Assembly (NCBI RefSeq): GCF_036884845.1
Contig: NZ_CP145732.1
Span: 2,418,001 to 2,482,000 of the forward strand
Direction of reading: 5' to 3'
Origin: Pseudomonas sp. MAG733B
GTDB taxonomy: Bacteria; Pseudomonadota; Gammaproteobacteria; Pseudomonadales; Pseudomonadaceae
Length of the DNA stretch: 64,000 nucleotides
Below, piece after piece: positions 1 through 10,878 of this stretch. A program made the translations under genes and the position numbers. Below the pieces are notes generated by a model. That model did no database searches. It saw only the letters and a list, made by a program, of their open reading frames with translations, and had not been told where the DNA came from. How positions within the stretch are numbered: the first letter of the stretch is position 1; each line of letters opens with the position of its first letter.

Positions 1-404
1 CCCTGGCGGTGGAAGGTCTGGAATCTGCCCTGGATCGCGCCGCCGCGTGCATCGAGGCCGGCGCCGACATGGTGTTCCCGGAAGCCATCACCGAACTGGA
101 AATGTACAAGCTGTTCGCCAACCGCGTGAAAGCGCCGATCCTGGCCAACATCACCGAATTCGGCGCGACCCCGCTGTACACCACCGAGCAACTCGCCGCT
201 GCCGACGTGTCGCTGGTGCTGTACCCGCTGTCCGCCTTCCGTGCCATGAACAAGGCTGCGGAAAATGTCTACACCGCGATCCGCCGCGACGGCACGCAAC
301 AGAACGTCATCGACACCATGCAAACTCGCATGGAGCTTTACGATCGCATCGACTACCACACCTTCGAGCAGAAGCTCGATGCGTTGTTTGCGGCGAAGAA
401 GTAG
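1..404 (+). CDS. prpB: 2-methylisocitrate lyase, C-terminal part (5' end outside window)
   Basis: Cleaves 2-methylisocitrate to pyruvate and succinate, the last step of the methylcitrate cycle for propionate breakdown. Only the last ~134 codons are present; the reading frame runs open into the left edge (codons in phase with base 3). The visible part carries the family-typical stretches GADMVFPEA and ANITEFG and a C-terminal [10 protein letters not shown] tail. The stop is followed 42 bases later by prpC, as in other Pseudomonas prp operons. The identity rests on these motifs and on the gene order. Confidence 0.93.
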   Translation, partial: LAVEGLESALDRAAACIEAGADMVFPEAITELEMYKLFANRVKAPILANITEFGATPLYTTEQLAAADVSLVLYPLSAFRAMNKAAENVYTAIRRDGTQQNVIDTMQTRMELYDRIDYHTFEQKLDALFAAKK

Positions 405-446
405 TCGAATAACTCCCTAATAAATTCAAAAAAATTGGAGGCAGAA

Positions 447-1574
447 ATGGCCGAAGCAAAAGTACTCAGTGGCGCCGGGCTCCGTGGCCAGGTAGCCGGG
501 CAAACCGCACTGTCCACCGTGGGCCAGTCGGGTGCCGGTCTGACCTATCGTGGTTATGACGTTCGTGAACTGGCGGCAGACGCGCAGTTCGAAGAAGTCG
601 CTTACCTGTTGCTGTACGGCGAACTGCCGAGCAAGGCGCAACTGAACGCCTACATCACCAAGCTGAGCAAGCTGCGCGACCTGCCGCAAGCGCTGAAAGA
701 AGTGCTGGAACGCATCCCCGCCGACGCCCACCCGATGGACGTGATGCGTACTGGTTGCTCGTTCCTGGGTAACCTGGAACCGGAGAACAACTTCTCCGAG
801 CAACACGACAAGACTGACCGTCTGCTGGCTGCATTCCCGGCGATCATGACCTACTGGTATCGCTTCAGCCACGAAGGCAAGCGCATCGATTGCGTGAGCG
901 ACGAGCAGTCCATCGGCGGCCACTTCCTGCACCTGCTGCACGGCAAGAAGCCGAGCGAGTTGCACGTCAAGGTGATGAACGTTTCGCTGATCCTCTACGC
1001 AGAGCACGAGTTCAACGCGTCGACCTTCACTGCACGTGTTTGTGCGTCGACCTTGTCCGACCTGTATTCGTGCATCACTGCGGCCATCGGTTCGCTGCGC
1101 GGTCCGCTGCACGGCGGCGCCAACGAAGCGGCGATGGAAATGATCGAGCGCTTCTCGTCGCCGGAAGACGCGATCAAAGGCACCCTCGGCATGCTCGAGC
1201 GCAAGGACAAGATCATGGGCTTCGGCCACGCGATCTATAAGGACAACGATCCGCGCAACGAGGTGATCAAGGGCTGGTCGAAAAAACTCGCCGACGAAGT
1301 GGGCGACAAAGTGTTGTTCCCGGTTTCCGAAGCCATCGACAAAACCATGTGGGAGCAAAAGAAACTGTTCCCGAACGCCGACTTCTACCATGCCTCGGCG
1401 TACCACTTCATGGGCATTCCGACCAAGTTGTTCACACCGATTTTCGTCTGCTCGCGCCTGACCGGCTGGGCCGCCCACGTGTACGAACAACGCGCCAACA
1501 ACCGCATCATCCGTCCAAGCGCCGAATACACCGGCGTTGAACAGCGCAAGTTCGTGCCAATCGAACAACGCTGA
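447..1574 (+). CDS. prpC: 2-methylcitrate synthase
   Basis: Condenses propionyl-CoA with oxaloacetate to 2-methylcitrate. The 375-residue product has the citrate-synthase fold signatures: GPLHGGANE and the active-site GFGHAIYKDNDPR stretch, plus the short length (about 375 rather than about 430) typical of the methylcitrate/Si-type enzymes. The start was placed at ATG 447 because a clear ribosome site (GGAGG, 437-441) lies five bases upstream; a TTG twelve bases earlier is in frame but sits across that site. Second gene of the prp operon, co-directional with acnD, prpF and prpD. Confidence 0.96.
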   Translation: MAEAKVLSGAGLRGQVAGQTALSTVGQSGAGLTYRGYDVRELAADAQFEEVAYLLLYGELPSKAQLNAYITKLSKLRDLPQALKEVLERIPADAHPMDVMRTGCSFLGNLEPENNFSEQHDKTDRLLAAFPAIMTYWYRFSHEGKRIDCVSDEQSIGGHFLHLLHGKKPSELHVKVMNVSLILYAEHEFNASTFTARVCASTLSDLYSCITAAIGSLRGPLHGGANEAAMEMIERFSSPEDAIKGTLGMLERKDKIMGFGHAIYKDNDPRNEVIKGWSKKLADEVGDKVLFPVSEAIDKTMWEQKKLFPNADFYHASAYHFMGIPTKLFTPIFVCSRLTGWAAHVYEQRANNRIIRPSAEYTGVEQRKFVPIEQR

Positions 1575-1601
1575 ATGGTGAGGGCCGGCTAACCGGGAAC
1601 C

Positions 1602-1693
1602 TGTAGGAGCGGAGCTTGCTCGCGATGACGGACTGACATTCAACATTGATGTCGACTGATACATCGCTATCGCGAGCAAGCTCGGCTCCTACA
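1602..1693. repeat. REP-type inverted repeat (GTAGGAGC family)
   Basis: Two outward arms, TGTAGGAGC...GCTTGCTCGCGAT and the imperfect reverse complement ending GGCTCCTACA, flank a central spacer. It lies in the prpC-acnD gap. The same arm sequence recurs near 57.3 kb and 60.9 kb. Confidence 0.85.
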
Positions 1694-1759
1694 GGGGATC
1701 GGTTTCAATGCAATACCAGGCCCCACCTTTTGAAACTACCGTGACCCGAGTCCTGACCG

Positions 1760-4354
1760 ATGAACACAGAATTCCGCAAATCGCTGCCCGGCAGCCAACT
1801 GGATTACTTCGACGTCCGCGCGGCAGTCGATGCCATTCAGCCCGGCGCCTACGACACCCTGCCGTACACCTCTCGCGTACTGGCGGAAAACCTTGTGCGT
1901 CGCTGCGACCCGGCCACGCTCACCGAATCCCTCAAGCAATTCATCGAGCGCAAACGCGACCTCGATTTCCCTTGGTTCCCGGCCCGCGTGGTGTGCCACG
2001 ACATTCTCGGCCAGACCGCACTGGTCGACCTCGCCGGTCTGCGTGACGCCATCGCCCTGCAAGGCGGCGACCCGGCGCAAGTCAACCCGGTGGTGCCGAC
2101 GCAATTGATCGTCGACCACTCCCTGGCCGTCGAGCGTGGTGGCTTCGATCCGGAGGCGTTCGAGAAGAACCGCGCCATCGAAGACCGTCGCAACGAAGAC
2201 CGTTTCCACTTCATCAACTGGACCAAGAAGGCGTTCAAGAACGTCGACGTGATCCCGCCGGGCAACGGCATCATGCACCAGATCAACCTGGAGAAAATGT
2301 CTCCGGTGATCCAGGTGCGTGACGGCGTGGCGTTCCCAGATACCTGCGTCGGCACCGACAGCCACACCCCGCACGTCGATGCTCTGGGCGTGATCGCCAT
2401 CGGTGTCGGTGGCCTCGAAGCCGAAAGCGTGATGCTCGGTCGCGCATCGTGGATGCGTCTGCCGGAAAGCGTCGGCGTGGAACTGACCGGCAAGCTGCAA
2501 CCGGGCATCACCGCCACCGACATGGTGCTGGCGCTGACCGAGTTCCTGCGCAAGCAAAAAGTGGTTGGCGCATGGCTGGAATTCTTCGGCGAAGGCGCAT
2601 CAAAGCTGACCCTCGGCGACCGCGCAACCATCTCCAACATGGCTCCGGAATACGGCGCCACCGCGGCGATGTTCTACATCGACCAGCAGACCATCGACTA
2701 TCTCAAGCTGACCGGTCGTGAAGACGAGCAGGTGCAACTGGTCGAGAACTACGCCAAGATCACAGGCCTGTGGGCTGACAGCCTGAAAGGCGCGCAATAC
2801 GAGCGCGGCCTGACCTTCGACTTGTCCTCGGTGGTGCGCAACATGGCCGGCCCGAGTAACCCGCACGCTCGTGTCGCGGTGTCGGATCTGGCCGCCAAAG
2901 GCATCGCCGGTCAGTGGGACGATGTGCCGGGTCAAATGCCGGACGGCGCGGTAATCATTGCCGCCATCACCAGCTGCACCAACACCAGCAACCCGCGCAA
3001 CGTGATCGCCGCCGGCCTGCTGGCGCGCAACGCCAACAAGCTCGGCCTGACCCGCAAGCCATGGGTCAAGTCGTCCCTGGCGCCGGGTTCGAAAACCGTC
3101 GCGCTGTACCTCGATGAAGCTGGTTTGACCGATGAACTGGACAAGCTCGGCTTCGGCGTCGTCGCCTTCGCCTGCACCACTTGCAACGGCATGTCCGGCG
3201 CACTGGACCCGGTGATCCAGCAAGAGATCATCGATCGCGACCTGTACGCCACTGCGGTGCTCTCCGGCAACCGTAACTTCGATGGCCGGATTCACCCGTA
3301 CGCCAAGCAAGCGTTCCTCGCATCGCCGCCACTGGTGGTCGCTTACGCCATTGCCGGGACCATCCGTTTCGACATCGAAAAAGATGTGCTGGGCGTGGTC
3401 GATGGCAAGGAAATTCGTCTGAAAGACATCTGGCCGAGCGACGAAGAAATCGACGCCGTGGTGAAGGCCTCGGTGAAGCCTGAGCAGTTCCGTCAGGTCT
3501 ACATCCCGATGTTCGCCATCCACGAAGACACCGGCCCGAAAGTCACGCCGCTGTACGACTGGCGTGAGATGAGCACCTACATCCGCCGTCCGCCGTACTG
3601 GGAAGGCGCACTGGCCGGCGCGCGTCCACTGAAGGGCATGCGCCCGCTGGCGGTGCTGCCGGACAACATCACCACCGATCACTTGTCGCCATCCAACGCG
3701 ATCATGCTCGACAGCGCCGCTGGCGAATACCTGGCGAAAATGGGCTTGCCGGAAGAGGACTTCAACTCTTACGCGACTCACCGCGGTGACCACTTGACTG
3801 CGCAGCGCGCAACCTTCGCCAACCCGAAACTGTTCAACGAAATGGTTCAGGAAAACGGCAAGGTCAAGCAGGGTTCGCTGGCTCGCGTAGAGCCGGAAGG
3901 CCAGGTCATGCGCATGTGGGAAGCCATCGAAACCTACATGGATCGCAAGCAGCCGCTGATCATCATCGCCGGTGCCGACTACGGTCAGGGTTCGTCCCGC
4001 GACTGGGCGGCGAAGGGCGTGCGTCTGGCCGGTGTGGAAGCAATTGCCGCCGAAGGTTTCGAGCGCATTCACCGAACCAACCTGGTGGGCATGGGCGTGT
4101 TGCCGCTGGAGTTCAAACCGGGCACCAACCGTCACACCCTGGCGATTGATGGCAGCGAAACCTACGACGTGATTGGCGAGCGCACCCCGCGCGCCGAGCT
4201 GACGCTGGTGATCCATCGCAAGAACGGCGAGCGCGTCGATGTGCCGGTGACCTGCCGCCTCGACACCGCCGAAGAAGTATCGATCTACGAGGCTGGCGGC
4301 GTGTTGCAACGCTTCGCCCAGGACTTCCTCGAAGAGTCGGCGGTTGCCGTTTAA
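1760..4354 (+). CDS. acnD: Fe/S-dependent 2-methylcitrate dehydratase (AcnD)
   Basis: Aconitase-superfamily enzyme that dehydrates 2-methylcitrate toward 2-methylaconitate, working with PrpF. The 864-residue protein has the aconitase iron-sulfur ligands: Cys406 in SCTNTSNP, and Cys472 and Cys475 in CTTCNG. The swivel-domain motif GADYGQGSSRDWA is near the C-terminus. The combination acnD plus prpF (instead of relying on PrpD alone) is the arrangement known from Shewanella and Pseudomonas. It starts at ATG 1760 after a REP-containing spacer of 185 bases, so it may be less tightly coupled to prpC than usual. Confidence 0.96.
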   Translation: MNTEFRKSLPGSQLDYFDVRAAVDAIQPGAYDTLPYTSRVLAENLVRRCDPATLTESLKQFIERKRDLDFPWFPARVVCHDILGQTALVDLAGLRDAIALQGGDPAQVNPVVPTQLIVDHSLAVERGGFDPEAFEKNRAIEDRRNEDRFHFINWTKKAFKNVDVIPPGNGIMHQINLEKMSPVIQVRDGVAFPDTCVGTDSHTPHVDALGVIAIGVGGLEAESVMLGRASWMRLPESVGVELTGKLQPGITATDMVLALTEFLRKQKVVGAWLEFFGEGASKLTLGDRATISNMAPEYGATAAMFYIDQQTIDYLKLTGREDEQVQLVENYAKITGLWADSLKGAQYERGLTFDLSSVVRNMAGPSNPHARVAVSDLAAKGIAGQWDDVPGQMPDGAVIIAAITSCTNTSNPRNVIAAGLLARNANKLGLTRKPWVKSSLAPGSKTVALYLDEAGLTDELDKLGFGVVAFACTTCNGMSGALDPVIQQEIIDRDLYATAVLSGNRNFDGRIHPYAKQAFLASPPLVVAYAIAGTIRFDIEKDVLGVVDGKEIRLKDIWPSDEEIDAVVKASVKPEQFRQVYIPMFAIHEDTGPKVTPLYDWREMSTYIRRPPYWEGALAGARPLKGMRPLAVLPDNITTDHLSPSNAIMLDSAAGEYLAKMGLPEEDFNSYATHRGDHLTAQRATFANPKLFNEMVQENGKVKQGSLARVEPEGQVMRMWEAIETYMDRKQPLIIIAGADYGQGSSRDWAAKGVRLAGVEAIAAEGFERIHRTNLVGMGVLPLEFKPGTNRHTLAIDGSETYDVIGERTPRAELTLVIHRKNGERVDVPVTCRLDTAEEVSIYEAGGVLQRFAQDFLEESAVAV

Positions 4355-4366
4355 TACACGCATCAC

Positions 4367-4400
4367 AGACACGGGACCTTGAGTCCCGTGTCTGCTTTTA
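4367..4400 (+). terminator. Hairpin between acnD and prpF, attenuator-like
   Basis: A perfect 11-bp stem (AGACACGGGAC at 4367-4377 with its complement at 4383-4393, loop CTTGA) is followed by GCTTTTA. The short, interrupted T-run suggests a weak terminator or an mRNA-stability element within the operon rather than its end, since prpF begins 17 bases later. Confidence 0.6.
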
Positions 4401-4416
4401 AGGAGTAACGAGCACC

Positions 4417-5607
4417 ATGGCTCATGCACCGCAAATTAAGATTCCCGCGACCTACATGCGCGGCGGCACCAGCAAAGGCGTGTTTTTCAGCCTGAAGGAT
4501 TTGCCCGAAGCGGCACAGGTTCCCGGCCCGGCCCGCGACGCTTTGCTGCTGCGCGTGATCGGTAGCCCCGATCCGTACGACAAGCAGATCGACGGCATGG
4601 GCGGCGCGACTTCCAGCACCAGCAAAACCGTGATCCTGTCGAAAAGCCTCAAGGCTGATCACGACGTTGATTACCTGTTCGGTCAGGTATCCATCGACAA
4701 GCCTTTCGTGGACTGGAGCGGCAACTGCGGCAACCTGTCGGCGGCGGTCGGGTCGTTCGCCGTCAGCAATGGTCTGGTCGATGCCAGCCGCATTCCGCAC
4801 AACGGTGTGGCGGTGGTTCGCGTGTGGCAGGCCAATATCGGCAAGACCATCATCGCCCACGTGCCGATCACCAACGGTGAAGTGCAGGAAACCGGCGATT
4901 TCGAACTCGATGGCGTGACCTTCCCGGCGGCTGAAGTGCAGATCGAGTTTCTCGATCCGGCGGCGGACGAAGAGGGCGGTGGTGGTTCGATGTTCCCCAC
5001 CGGCAATCTGGTGGATGATCTAGAAGTACCCGGCGTCGGCACCTTCAAGGCGACCATGATCAATGCCGGCATCCCGACGATTTTCGTCAATGCCGAAGAC
5101 ATCGGCTACAAGGGCACCGAGCTGCAAGGCGCGATCAACGGCGACCCGAAAGCCTTGCTGATGTTCGAAACCATCCGCGCTTACGGCGCATTGCGCATGG
5201 GCCTGATTTCCAATATCGACGAAGCGGCCAAGCGCCAACACACGCCGAAAGTGGCGTTCGTGGCCAAGCCGGCGGACTACGTTTCGTCCAGCGGCAAAGC
5301 CATTGCGGCAGGCGATGTCGACCTGTTGGTGCGTGCGCTGTCCATGGGCAAGCTGCACCACGCGATGATGGGCACGGCGGCAGTCGCCATCGGCACGGCG
5401 GCAGCGATCACCGGCACGCTGGTTAACCTCGCTGCAGGTGGCACTGAACGCAACGCCGTGCGCTTCGGCCATCCGTCCGGCACCTTGCGCGTTGGCGCCG
5501 AGGCCAGCCTGGTGAACGGCGAATGGACTGTGAACAAAGCCATCATGAGCCGCAGTGCGCGGGTGTTGATGGAAGGGTTTGTGCGAGTGCCGGGTGATTT
5601 CTTCTAA
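4417..5607 (+). CDS. prpF: 2-methylaconitate cis-trans isomerase PrpF (AcnD partner)
   Basis: Isomerises the AcnD product so that aconitase can finish the conversion to 2-methylisocitrate; a member of the diaminopimelate epimerase-like fold. The 396-residue protein begins MAHAPQIKIPATYMRGGTSK, where the YMRGGTSKG stretch is characteristic of PrpF, and contains the DWSGNCGNL cysteine motif and RFGHPSGT near the C-terminus. A strong ribosome site (AAGGAG, 4400-4405) precedes ATG 4417. It lies between acnD and prpD in the operon, as expected. Confidence 0.95.
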   Translation: MAHAPQIKIPATYMRGGTSKGVFFSLKDLPEAAQVPGPARDALLLRVIGSPDPYDKQIDGMGGATSSTSKTVILSKSLKADHDVDYLFGQVSIDKPFVDWSGNCGNLSAAVGSFAVSNGLVDASRIPHNGVAVVRVWQANIGKTIIAHVPITNGEVQETGDFELDGVTFPAAEVQIEFLDPAADEEGGGGSMFPTGNLVDDLEVPGVGTFKATMINAGIPTIFVNAEDIGYKGTELQGAINGDPKALLMFETIRAYGALRMGLISNIDEAAKRQHTPKVAFVAKPADYVSSSGKAIAAGDVDLLVRALSMGKLHHAMMGTAAVAIGTAAAITGTLVNLAAGGTERNAVRFGHPSGTLRVGAEASLVNGEWTVNKAIMSRSARVLMEGFVRVPGDFF

Positions 5608-5623
5608 GCCTGACACGGAACCT

Positions 5624-5691
5624 TGTAGGAGCACGGCTTGCCGGCGATGGCGTCTTTGAAATCGCTATCGCCGGCAAGCCGTGCTCCTACA
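5624..5691. repeat. REP-type inverted repeat (GTAGGAGC family)
   Basis: Nearly perfect inverted repeat with arms TGTAGGAGCACGGCTTGCCG and its complement, 68 bases in total, in the prpF-prpD gap. A sister copy with almost the same arms lies downstream of pyrD (51515-51582). Confidence 0.9.
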
Positions 5692-5788
5692 GGGGATGCA
5701 TTTCAACAATAAGAAAATTGGTCACCGACTGAGATTGGTCCCTGAACCGAGGTCCCATCAACGACCCACTTCATAGAGTGAATCGAGC

Positions 5789-7273
5789 ATGAGTGCCAAC
5801 GTCGACCTGAACAACCGCCCCGACTACGACAAGGTCCTGCAGGACATTGCCGATTACGTTTTGAACTACAAGATCGAGTCCAAAGAGGCGCTGGATACCG
5901 CGCGTAACTGTCTGATCGATACCTTGGGTTGCGGCCTGCTGGCCCTGCGTTTTCCCGAGTGCACAAAGCATCTTGGACCTGTGGTTGAAGGCACCGTCGT
6001 GCCATTCGGTGCGCGCGTGCCGGGTACCAGTTACCGGCTCGATCCGGTGAAGGCGGCGTGGGACATCGGTTGCATCGTGCGCTGGCTCGACTACAACGAC
6101 ACCTGGCTCGCCGCCGAGTGGGGGCACCCGTCGGACAACCTCGGCGGTATTCTCGCGGTGGCTGACCATTTTTCACAAAAGCGTCTGGCCAATGGCGAAG
6201 CGCCGCTGACTGTTCGTATAGTTCTTGAAGCGATGATCATGGCCCACGAGATTCAAGGCGTGATCGCCCTGGAAAACTCGTTCAACCGCGTCGGCCTCGA
6301 TCACGTCATTTTGGTAAAAGTCGCCTCGACTGCTGTCACCGCAAAACTGATGGGCGCTAACCGCGAGCAGTTGTTGTCGGCGTTGTCCCATGCGTTTGCT
6401 GACGGTCAGGCGTTGCGTACCTATCGGCATGCGCCGAATGCCGGCTCGCGCAAGTCGTGGGCGGCGGGTGATGCATCCAGTCGTGGTGTGCGTCTGGCGG
6501 ATATCGCGATGCGCGGCGAGATGGGAATTCCAGGTGTGCTGAGTGCCAAACAGTGGGGTTTTTACGACGTATTGTTCAGCCATACCAACAACGATCTGGC
6601 GCTCAAGTCTGAAGACAAACGGGAGTTCAGCTTCTCGAGGCCGTACGGCAGTTATGTGATGGAAAACGTGCTGTTCAAGATCAGTTTTCCGGCCGAGTTC
6701 CACGCGCAAACGGCGTGTGAGGCGGCGGTGACGTTGCATCCGCAGGTGCGCAATCGCCTGCATGAGATCGACAAAATCGTCATCACCACCCATGAGTCGG
6801 CAATCCGCATTATTTCCAAGGTCGGCCCGCTGGCCAATGCCGCTGATCGCGATCACTGCATCCAGTACATGACGGCCGTGCCGCTGGCCTTCGGCAATCT
6901 GGTGGCCGAGTACTACGAGGACGATTTCCACAAGGCGCATCCGATCATCGATGTGCTGCGCGACAAAATGGTCATCGTCGAAGAACCGCGCTACACCCGT
7001 GAATATCTGGAGGCGGATAAACGCTCGATTGCCAATGCGGTACAGGTATTTTTCAAGGATGGGTCCAGCACCGAGAACGTGGTGGTGGAGTACCCGATTG
7101 GCCATCGTCGGCGTCGGGTTGAAGGCATTCCGTTGCTGGAAGACAAGTTCAAGGCGAACTTGCTGACACGATTCACCGGGCAGCGCAGCGAGGAGATTTT
7201 TGCGTTGTGCAAGGATCAGCAGAAGCTTGAAGCGACAGCGGTGAACCGGTTTGTGGATTTGTTTGTTATCTAG
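5789..7273 (+). CDS. prpD: 2-methylcitrate dehydratase PrpD
   Basis: MmgE/PrpD family, dehydrates 2-methylcitrate. The 494-residue length is normal. Family stretches visible include [20 protein letters not shown] near residues 90-110, the AHEIQG segment and [18 protein letters not shown]. Last gene of the prp operon here, separated from prpF by 181 bases that contain a REP palindrome. Having both PrpD and AcnD/PrpF encoded together is usual in Pseudomonas; how much each contributes to flux cannot be told from sequence. Confidence 0.95.
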   Translation: MSANVDLNNRPDYDKVLQDIADYVLNYKIESKEALDTARNCLIDTLGCGLLALRFPECTKHLGPVVEGTVVPFGARVPGTSYRLDPVKAAWDIGCIVRWLDYNDTWLAAEWGHPSDNLGGILAVADHFSQKRLANGEAPLTVRIVLEAMIMAHEIQGVIALENSFNRVGLDHVILVKVASTAVTAKLMGANREQLLSALSHAFADGQALRTYRHAPNAGSRKSWAAGDASSRGVRLADIAMRGEMGIPGVLSAKQWGFYDVLFSHTNNDLALKSEDKREFSFSRPYGSYVMENVLFKISFPAEFHAQTACEAAVTLHPQVRNRLHEIDKIVITTHESAIRIISKVGPLANAADRDHCIQYMTAVPLAFGNLVAEYYEDDFHKAHPIIDVLRDKMVIVEEPRYTREYLEADKRSIANAVQVFFKDGSSTENVVVEYPIGHRRRRVEGIPLLEDKFKANLLTRFTGQRSEEIFALCKDQQKLEATAVNRFVDLFVI

Positions 7274-7293
7274 GAGACCGCGTTATCGTTCAA

Positions 7294-7366
7294 TCGCTAG
7301 CAGGCTAGCTCCCACAGGGGATCTTCGGTGAACACCAATCAACTGTGGGAGCCAGCCTGCTGGCGA
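7294..7366. repeat. REP-type inverted repeat (CTCCCACAG family)
   Basis: Second palindrome class in this genome: arms TCGCTAGCAGGCTAGCTCCC (7294 on) and its imperfect complement ending at 7366. It lies between the convergent prpD and ppsR. Another copy is at 61947-62019. Confidence 0.85.
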
Positions 7367-7391
7367 CGAGGCCATAACAGGCAATAAAGAA

Positions 7392-8210
7392 CTACTTGAA
7401 ACGCCGCTCCACACCTTTCTCCACAAGGATCTTCGCGGAGATTTCTTCCACGGAAAAATGCGTCGAGTTGATGTTCGGAATGTTCTCGCGGCGGAACAGG
7501 TTTTCCACCTCGCGCACTTCGAACTCGCATTGGGCGTAGCTCGAATAGCGGCTGTTGGGCTTGCGCTCGTTGCGGATCGCGGTGAGGCGGTCCGGGTCGA
7601 TGGTCAGGCCGAACAGCTTGTGCTGGTGGGCGCGCAGGGCGGCGGGCAGTTGCAGGCGTTCCATGTCGTCTTCGGTCAGCGGGTAGTTGGCCGCGCGGAT
7701 GCCGAATTGCATGGCCATGTACAGGCACGTCGGCGTCTTACCACATCGCGACACGCCTACTAGTATCAGGTCGGCCTTGTCGTAATAGTGCGTGCGGGCG
7801 CCGTCGTCGTTGTCGAGGGCGAAGTTAACGGCCTCGATACGCTCCATGTAATTGGAGCTGGTGCCGATGGAGTGGGATTTGCCCACGGTATAGGAAGAAT
7901 GCTCGGTCAGTTCCTGTTCAAGTGGTGCCAGGAACGTCGAGAAAATGTCGATCATGAAACCATTCGAGGTAGCGAGAATCTCACGAATGTCCTGATTGAC
8001 GATGGTGTCGAAGATAATCGGACGGAAGCCGTCGGTTTCGGCGGCTTTGTTGATTTGTTGTACCATGGCCCGCGCTTTGTCCACGTTGTCGATGTACGGC
8101 CGCGTGACTTTGCTGAAGGTAATGTTTTCGAACTGCGCCAGGAGGCTCTGGCCGAGGGTTTCGGCGGTAATGCCCGTGCCATCGGAGATAAAGAAAGCAG
8201 ATCGTTTCAT
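7392..8210 (-). CDS. ppsR: PEP synthase regulatory protein (pyrophosphorylase/kinase, DUF299)
   Basis: Bifunctional enzyme that inactivates PEP synthase by ADP-dependent phosphorylation and reactivates it by phosphorolysis. The 272-residue protein starts [20 protein letters not shown], which is the family N-terminus. A P-loop-like [13 protein letters not shown] stretch lies near residue 150. The frame is open 22 codons further upstream, but MKRS with AAGGTG a few bases before is the conserved start. It is divergent from its target gene ppsA across a 174-base spacer, which supports the assignment. Confidence 0.95.
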   Translation of the reverse strand: MKRSAFFISDGTGITAETLGQSLLAQFENITFSKVTRPYIDNVDKARAMVQQINKAAETDGFRPIIFDTIVNQDIREILATSNGFMIDIFSTFLAPLEQELTEHSSYTVGKSHSIGTSSNYMERIEAVNFALDNDDGARTHYYDKADLILVGVSRCGKTPTCLYMAMQFGIRAANYPLTEDDMERLQLPAALRAHQHKLFGLTIDPDRLTAIRNERKPNSRYSSYAQCEFEVREVENLFRRENIPNINSTHFSVEEISAKILVEKGVERRFK

Positions 8211-8384
8211 TTGCACCTTGGGCCTTAAGCTAGTGACGAATCTTGGATATGATAGGCGCGATTTGCTGGTCGCCAATGGCCCGCATTCTCACTTATTTTC
8301 CAGGTCCAGGCCATATAGCCGGCAAATGCCCATTCAAGCAGCCGGTTTCTGAGCTTTTCCAACACAGTTAGTGGAGAGATCACC

Positions 8385-10760
8385 TTGGTAGAGTACGTAG
8401 TTTCCCTCGACAAGCTCGGCAAACACGACGTTGAGCACGTGGGGGGCAAGAACGCATCCCTGGGCGAGATGATCAGCAACCTTGCAGGTGCCGGTGTATC
8501 GGTGCCCGGTGGCTTCGCCACGACCGCTCAGGCGTATCGTGATTTCCTGGAACTGAGCGGCCTGAACGATCAGATCCATGCTGCCCTCGACGCCCTGGAC
8601 GTCGACGATGTCAACGCCTTGGCCAAGACCGGTGCCCAGATCCGTCAATGGATCATGGAAGCCGAGTTCCCTGAAAAACTGAATGCCGAGATCCGCACCG
8701 CGTTCGCCGCGCTATCGGCCAGCAACCCTGACGTGGCCGTGGCCGTGCGTTCTTCCGCTACCGCAGAAGACCTGCCGGACGCTTCTTTCGCCGGTCAGCA
8801 GGAAACCTTCCTCAACATCCGTGGTGTCGAAAACGTCATTCGCGCCGCCAAGGAAGTGTTTGCCTCCCTTTTCAACGATCGCGCGATTTCCTATCGCGTG
8901 CACCAGGGCTTCGACCACAAGTTGGTAGCCCTGTCGGCCGGCGTACAGCGCATGGTCCGCTCCGAAACCGGCACCGCCGGCGTGATGTTCACCCTCGATA
9001 CCGAATCGGGCTTCCGTGATGTTGTATTCATCACCGGCGCCTACGGCCTGGGTGAAACCGTCGTGCAAGGTGCGGTGAACCCGGATGAATTCTATGTCCA
9101 CAAAGGTACGCTGGAAGCCGGTCGCCCTGCGATCCTGCGCCGCAACCTGGGCAGCAAAGCCATCAAGATGATCTACGGCGACGAGGCCAAGGCCGGTCGT
9201 TCGGTCAAGACCGTCGATGTCGACAAGGCTGATCGCGCACGTTTCTGCCTGAGCGACGCCGAAGTCAGCGAACTGGCCAAACAAGCGATGATCATCGAGA
9301 AGCACTACCAGTGCCCGATGGACATCGAATGGGCCAAGGACGGTGACGACGGCAAGCTGTACATCGTGCAGGCCCGTCCGGAAACCGTTAAGAGCCGCAC
9401 CCAGGCCAACGTCATGGAACGTTACCTGTTGAAAGAAACCGGCACCGTGCTGGTTGAAGGCCGCGCCATCGGCCAGCGCATCGGCGCCGGCAAGGTCCGC
9501 ATCATCAAGGACGTGTCCGAGATGGACAAGGTCCAGCCAGGCGACGTACTGGTGTCCGACATGACCGACCCGGACTGGGAACCGGTCATGAAGCGCGCCA
9601 GCGCCATCGTCACCAACCGTGGCGGTCGTACCTGCCACGCGGCGATCATCGCCCGTGAGCTGGGCATCCCGGCCGTGGTCGGTTGCGGCAACGCTACCCA
9701 GCTGTTGAAAGACGGCCAGGGCGTGACCGTTTCCTGTGCTGAAGGCGACACAGGTTTCATCTTCGAAGGCGAACTGGGCTTCGACATCAAGAAGAACTCC
9801 GTGGACGCCATGCCGGATCTGCCGTTCAAGATCATGATGAACGTCGGCAACCCGGACCGCGCCTTCGACTTCGCACAGCTGCCGAACGCCGGTGTGGGCC
9901 TGGCCCGCCTGGAGTTCATCATCAACCGCATGATCGGCGTGCACCCCAAGGCGCTGCTGAACTACGACGGTCTGCCGCTGGACATCAAGGAAAGCGTCGA
10001 CAAGCGCATCGCCGGTTACAACGATCCGGTCGGCTTCTACGTCGAAAAACTGGTCGAAGGCATCAGCACCCTGGCTGCTGCGTTCTGGCCGAAAAAGGTC
10101 ATCGTGCGTCTGTCGGACTTCAAGTCCAACGAATACGCCAACCTGATCGGCGGCAAGCTCTACGAGCCGGAAGAAGAAAACCCGATGCTGGGCTTCCGTG
10201 GCGCTTCGCGTTACATCAGCGAATCGTTCCGTGACTGCTTCGAACTCGAATGCCGCGCCCTCAAGCGCGTGCGCAACGAGATGGGCCTGACCAACGTCGA
10301 GATCATGGTGCCGTTCGTCCGTACTCTGGGCGAAGCGAGCCAGGTTGTAGATCTGCTGGCCGAAAACGGCCTGGCCCGTGGCCAGAACGGCTTGCGCGTG
10401 ATCATGATGTGCGAACTGCCGTCCAACGCCATTCTGGCGGAAGAGTTCCTGGAGTTCTTCGACGGTTTCTCCATCGGTTCCAACGACCTGACCCAGCTGA
10501 CCCTGGGTCTGGACCGTGATTCCGGTATCATCGCGCACCTGTTCGACGAGCGTAATCCGGCGGTCAAGAAGCTGTTGGCCAACGCCATTGCCGCCTGCAA
10601 CAAGGCTGGCAAGTACATCGGCATCTGCGGTCAGGGCCCTTCGGACCACCCGGACCTGGCCAAGTGGCTGATGGAACAAGGCATCGAAAGCGTTTCGTTG
10701 AACCCGGACTCCGTACTGGAAACCTGGTTCTTCCTGGCGGAAGGTCAAGCCTCGGCCTGA
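8385..10760 (+). CDS. ppsA: Phosphoenolpyruvate synthase
   Basis: Converts pyruvate, ATP and water to PEP, AMP and phosphate for gluconeogenesis. The 791-residue protein has the N-terminal ATP-grasp domain ([29 protein letters not shown]), the central phosphohistidine domain with the catalytic His418 in [11 protein letters not shown], and the C-terminal PEP-binding barrel ([26 protein letters not shown]). Translation appears to start at the rare codon TTG 8385, with GGAG (8373-8376) eight bases ahead; there is no better in-frame ATG nearby. The regulator ppsR is divergent upstream. Confidence 0.96.
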   Translation: MVEYVVSLDKLGKHDVEHVGGKNASLGEMISNLAGAGVSVPGGFATTAQAYRDFLELSGLNDQIHAALDALDVDDVNALAKTGAQIRQWIMEAEFPEKLNAEIRTAFAALSASNPDVAVAVRSSATAEDLPDASFAGQQETFLNIRGVENVIRAAKEVFASLFNDRAISYRVHQGFDHKLVALSAGVQRMVRSETGTAGVMFTLDTESGFRDVVFITGAYGLGETVVQGAVNPDEFYVHKGTLEAGRPAILRRNLGSKAIKMIYGDEAKAGRSVKTVDVDKADRARFCLSDAEVSELAKQAMIIEKHYQCPMDIEWAKDGDDGKLYIVQARPETVKSRTQANVMERYLLKETGTVLVEGRAIGQRIGAGKVRIIKDVSEMDKVQPGDVLVSDMTDPDWEPVMKRASAIVTNRGGRTCHAAIIARELGIPAVVGCGNATQLLKDGQGVTVSCAEGDTGFIFEGELGFDIKKNSVDAMPDLPFKIMMNVGNPDRAFDFAQLPNAGVGLARLEFIINRMIGVHPKALLNYDGLPLDIKESVDKRIAGYNDPVGFYVEKLVEGISTLAAAFWPKKVIVRLSDFKSNEYANLIGGKLYEPEEENPMLGFRGASRYISESFRDCFELECRALKRVRNEMGLTNVEIMVPFVRTLGEASQVVDLLAENGLARGQNGLRVIMMCELPSNAILAEEFLEFFDGFSIGSNDLTQLTLGLDRDSGIIAHLFDERNPAVKKLLANAIAACNKAGKYIGICGQGPSDHPDLAKWLMEQGIESVSLNPDSVLETWFFLAEGQASA

Positions 10761-10783
10761 CAGTGTGAGAACGGCTCGCTCCC

Positions 10784-10851
10784 TGTAGGAGCACAGCTTG
10801 CTGGCGATGGCGATTTTGAAGACGCCATCGCGGGCAAGCCTTGCTCCTTCA
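10784..10851. repeat. REP-type inverted repeat (GTAGGAGC family), degraded arm
   Basis: Arms TGTAGGAGCACAGCTTGC and CAAGCCTTGCTCCTTCA with several mismatches, downstream of ppsA and before its terminator. Confidence 0.8.
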
Positions 10852-10878
10852 GGGGTGGTCGTTTTTTGAGATTGAAGT

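Noticed and set aside
426..1679. Long minus-strand frame over prpC, and similar ones over acnD, ppsA and rlmKL
   Set aside because: Shadows caused by GC-rich codon bias of the true genes; no plausible products or starts.
8225..8253. Promoter for ppsA (TTAAGC, 17 bases, TATGAT)
   Set aside because: The -35 matches poorly, so it was not listed as a feature.
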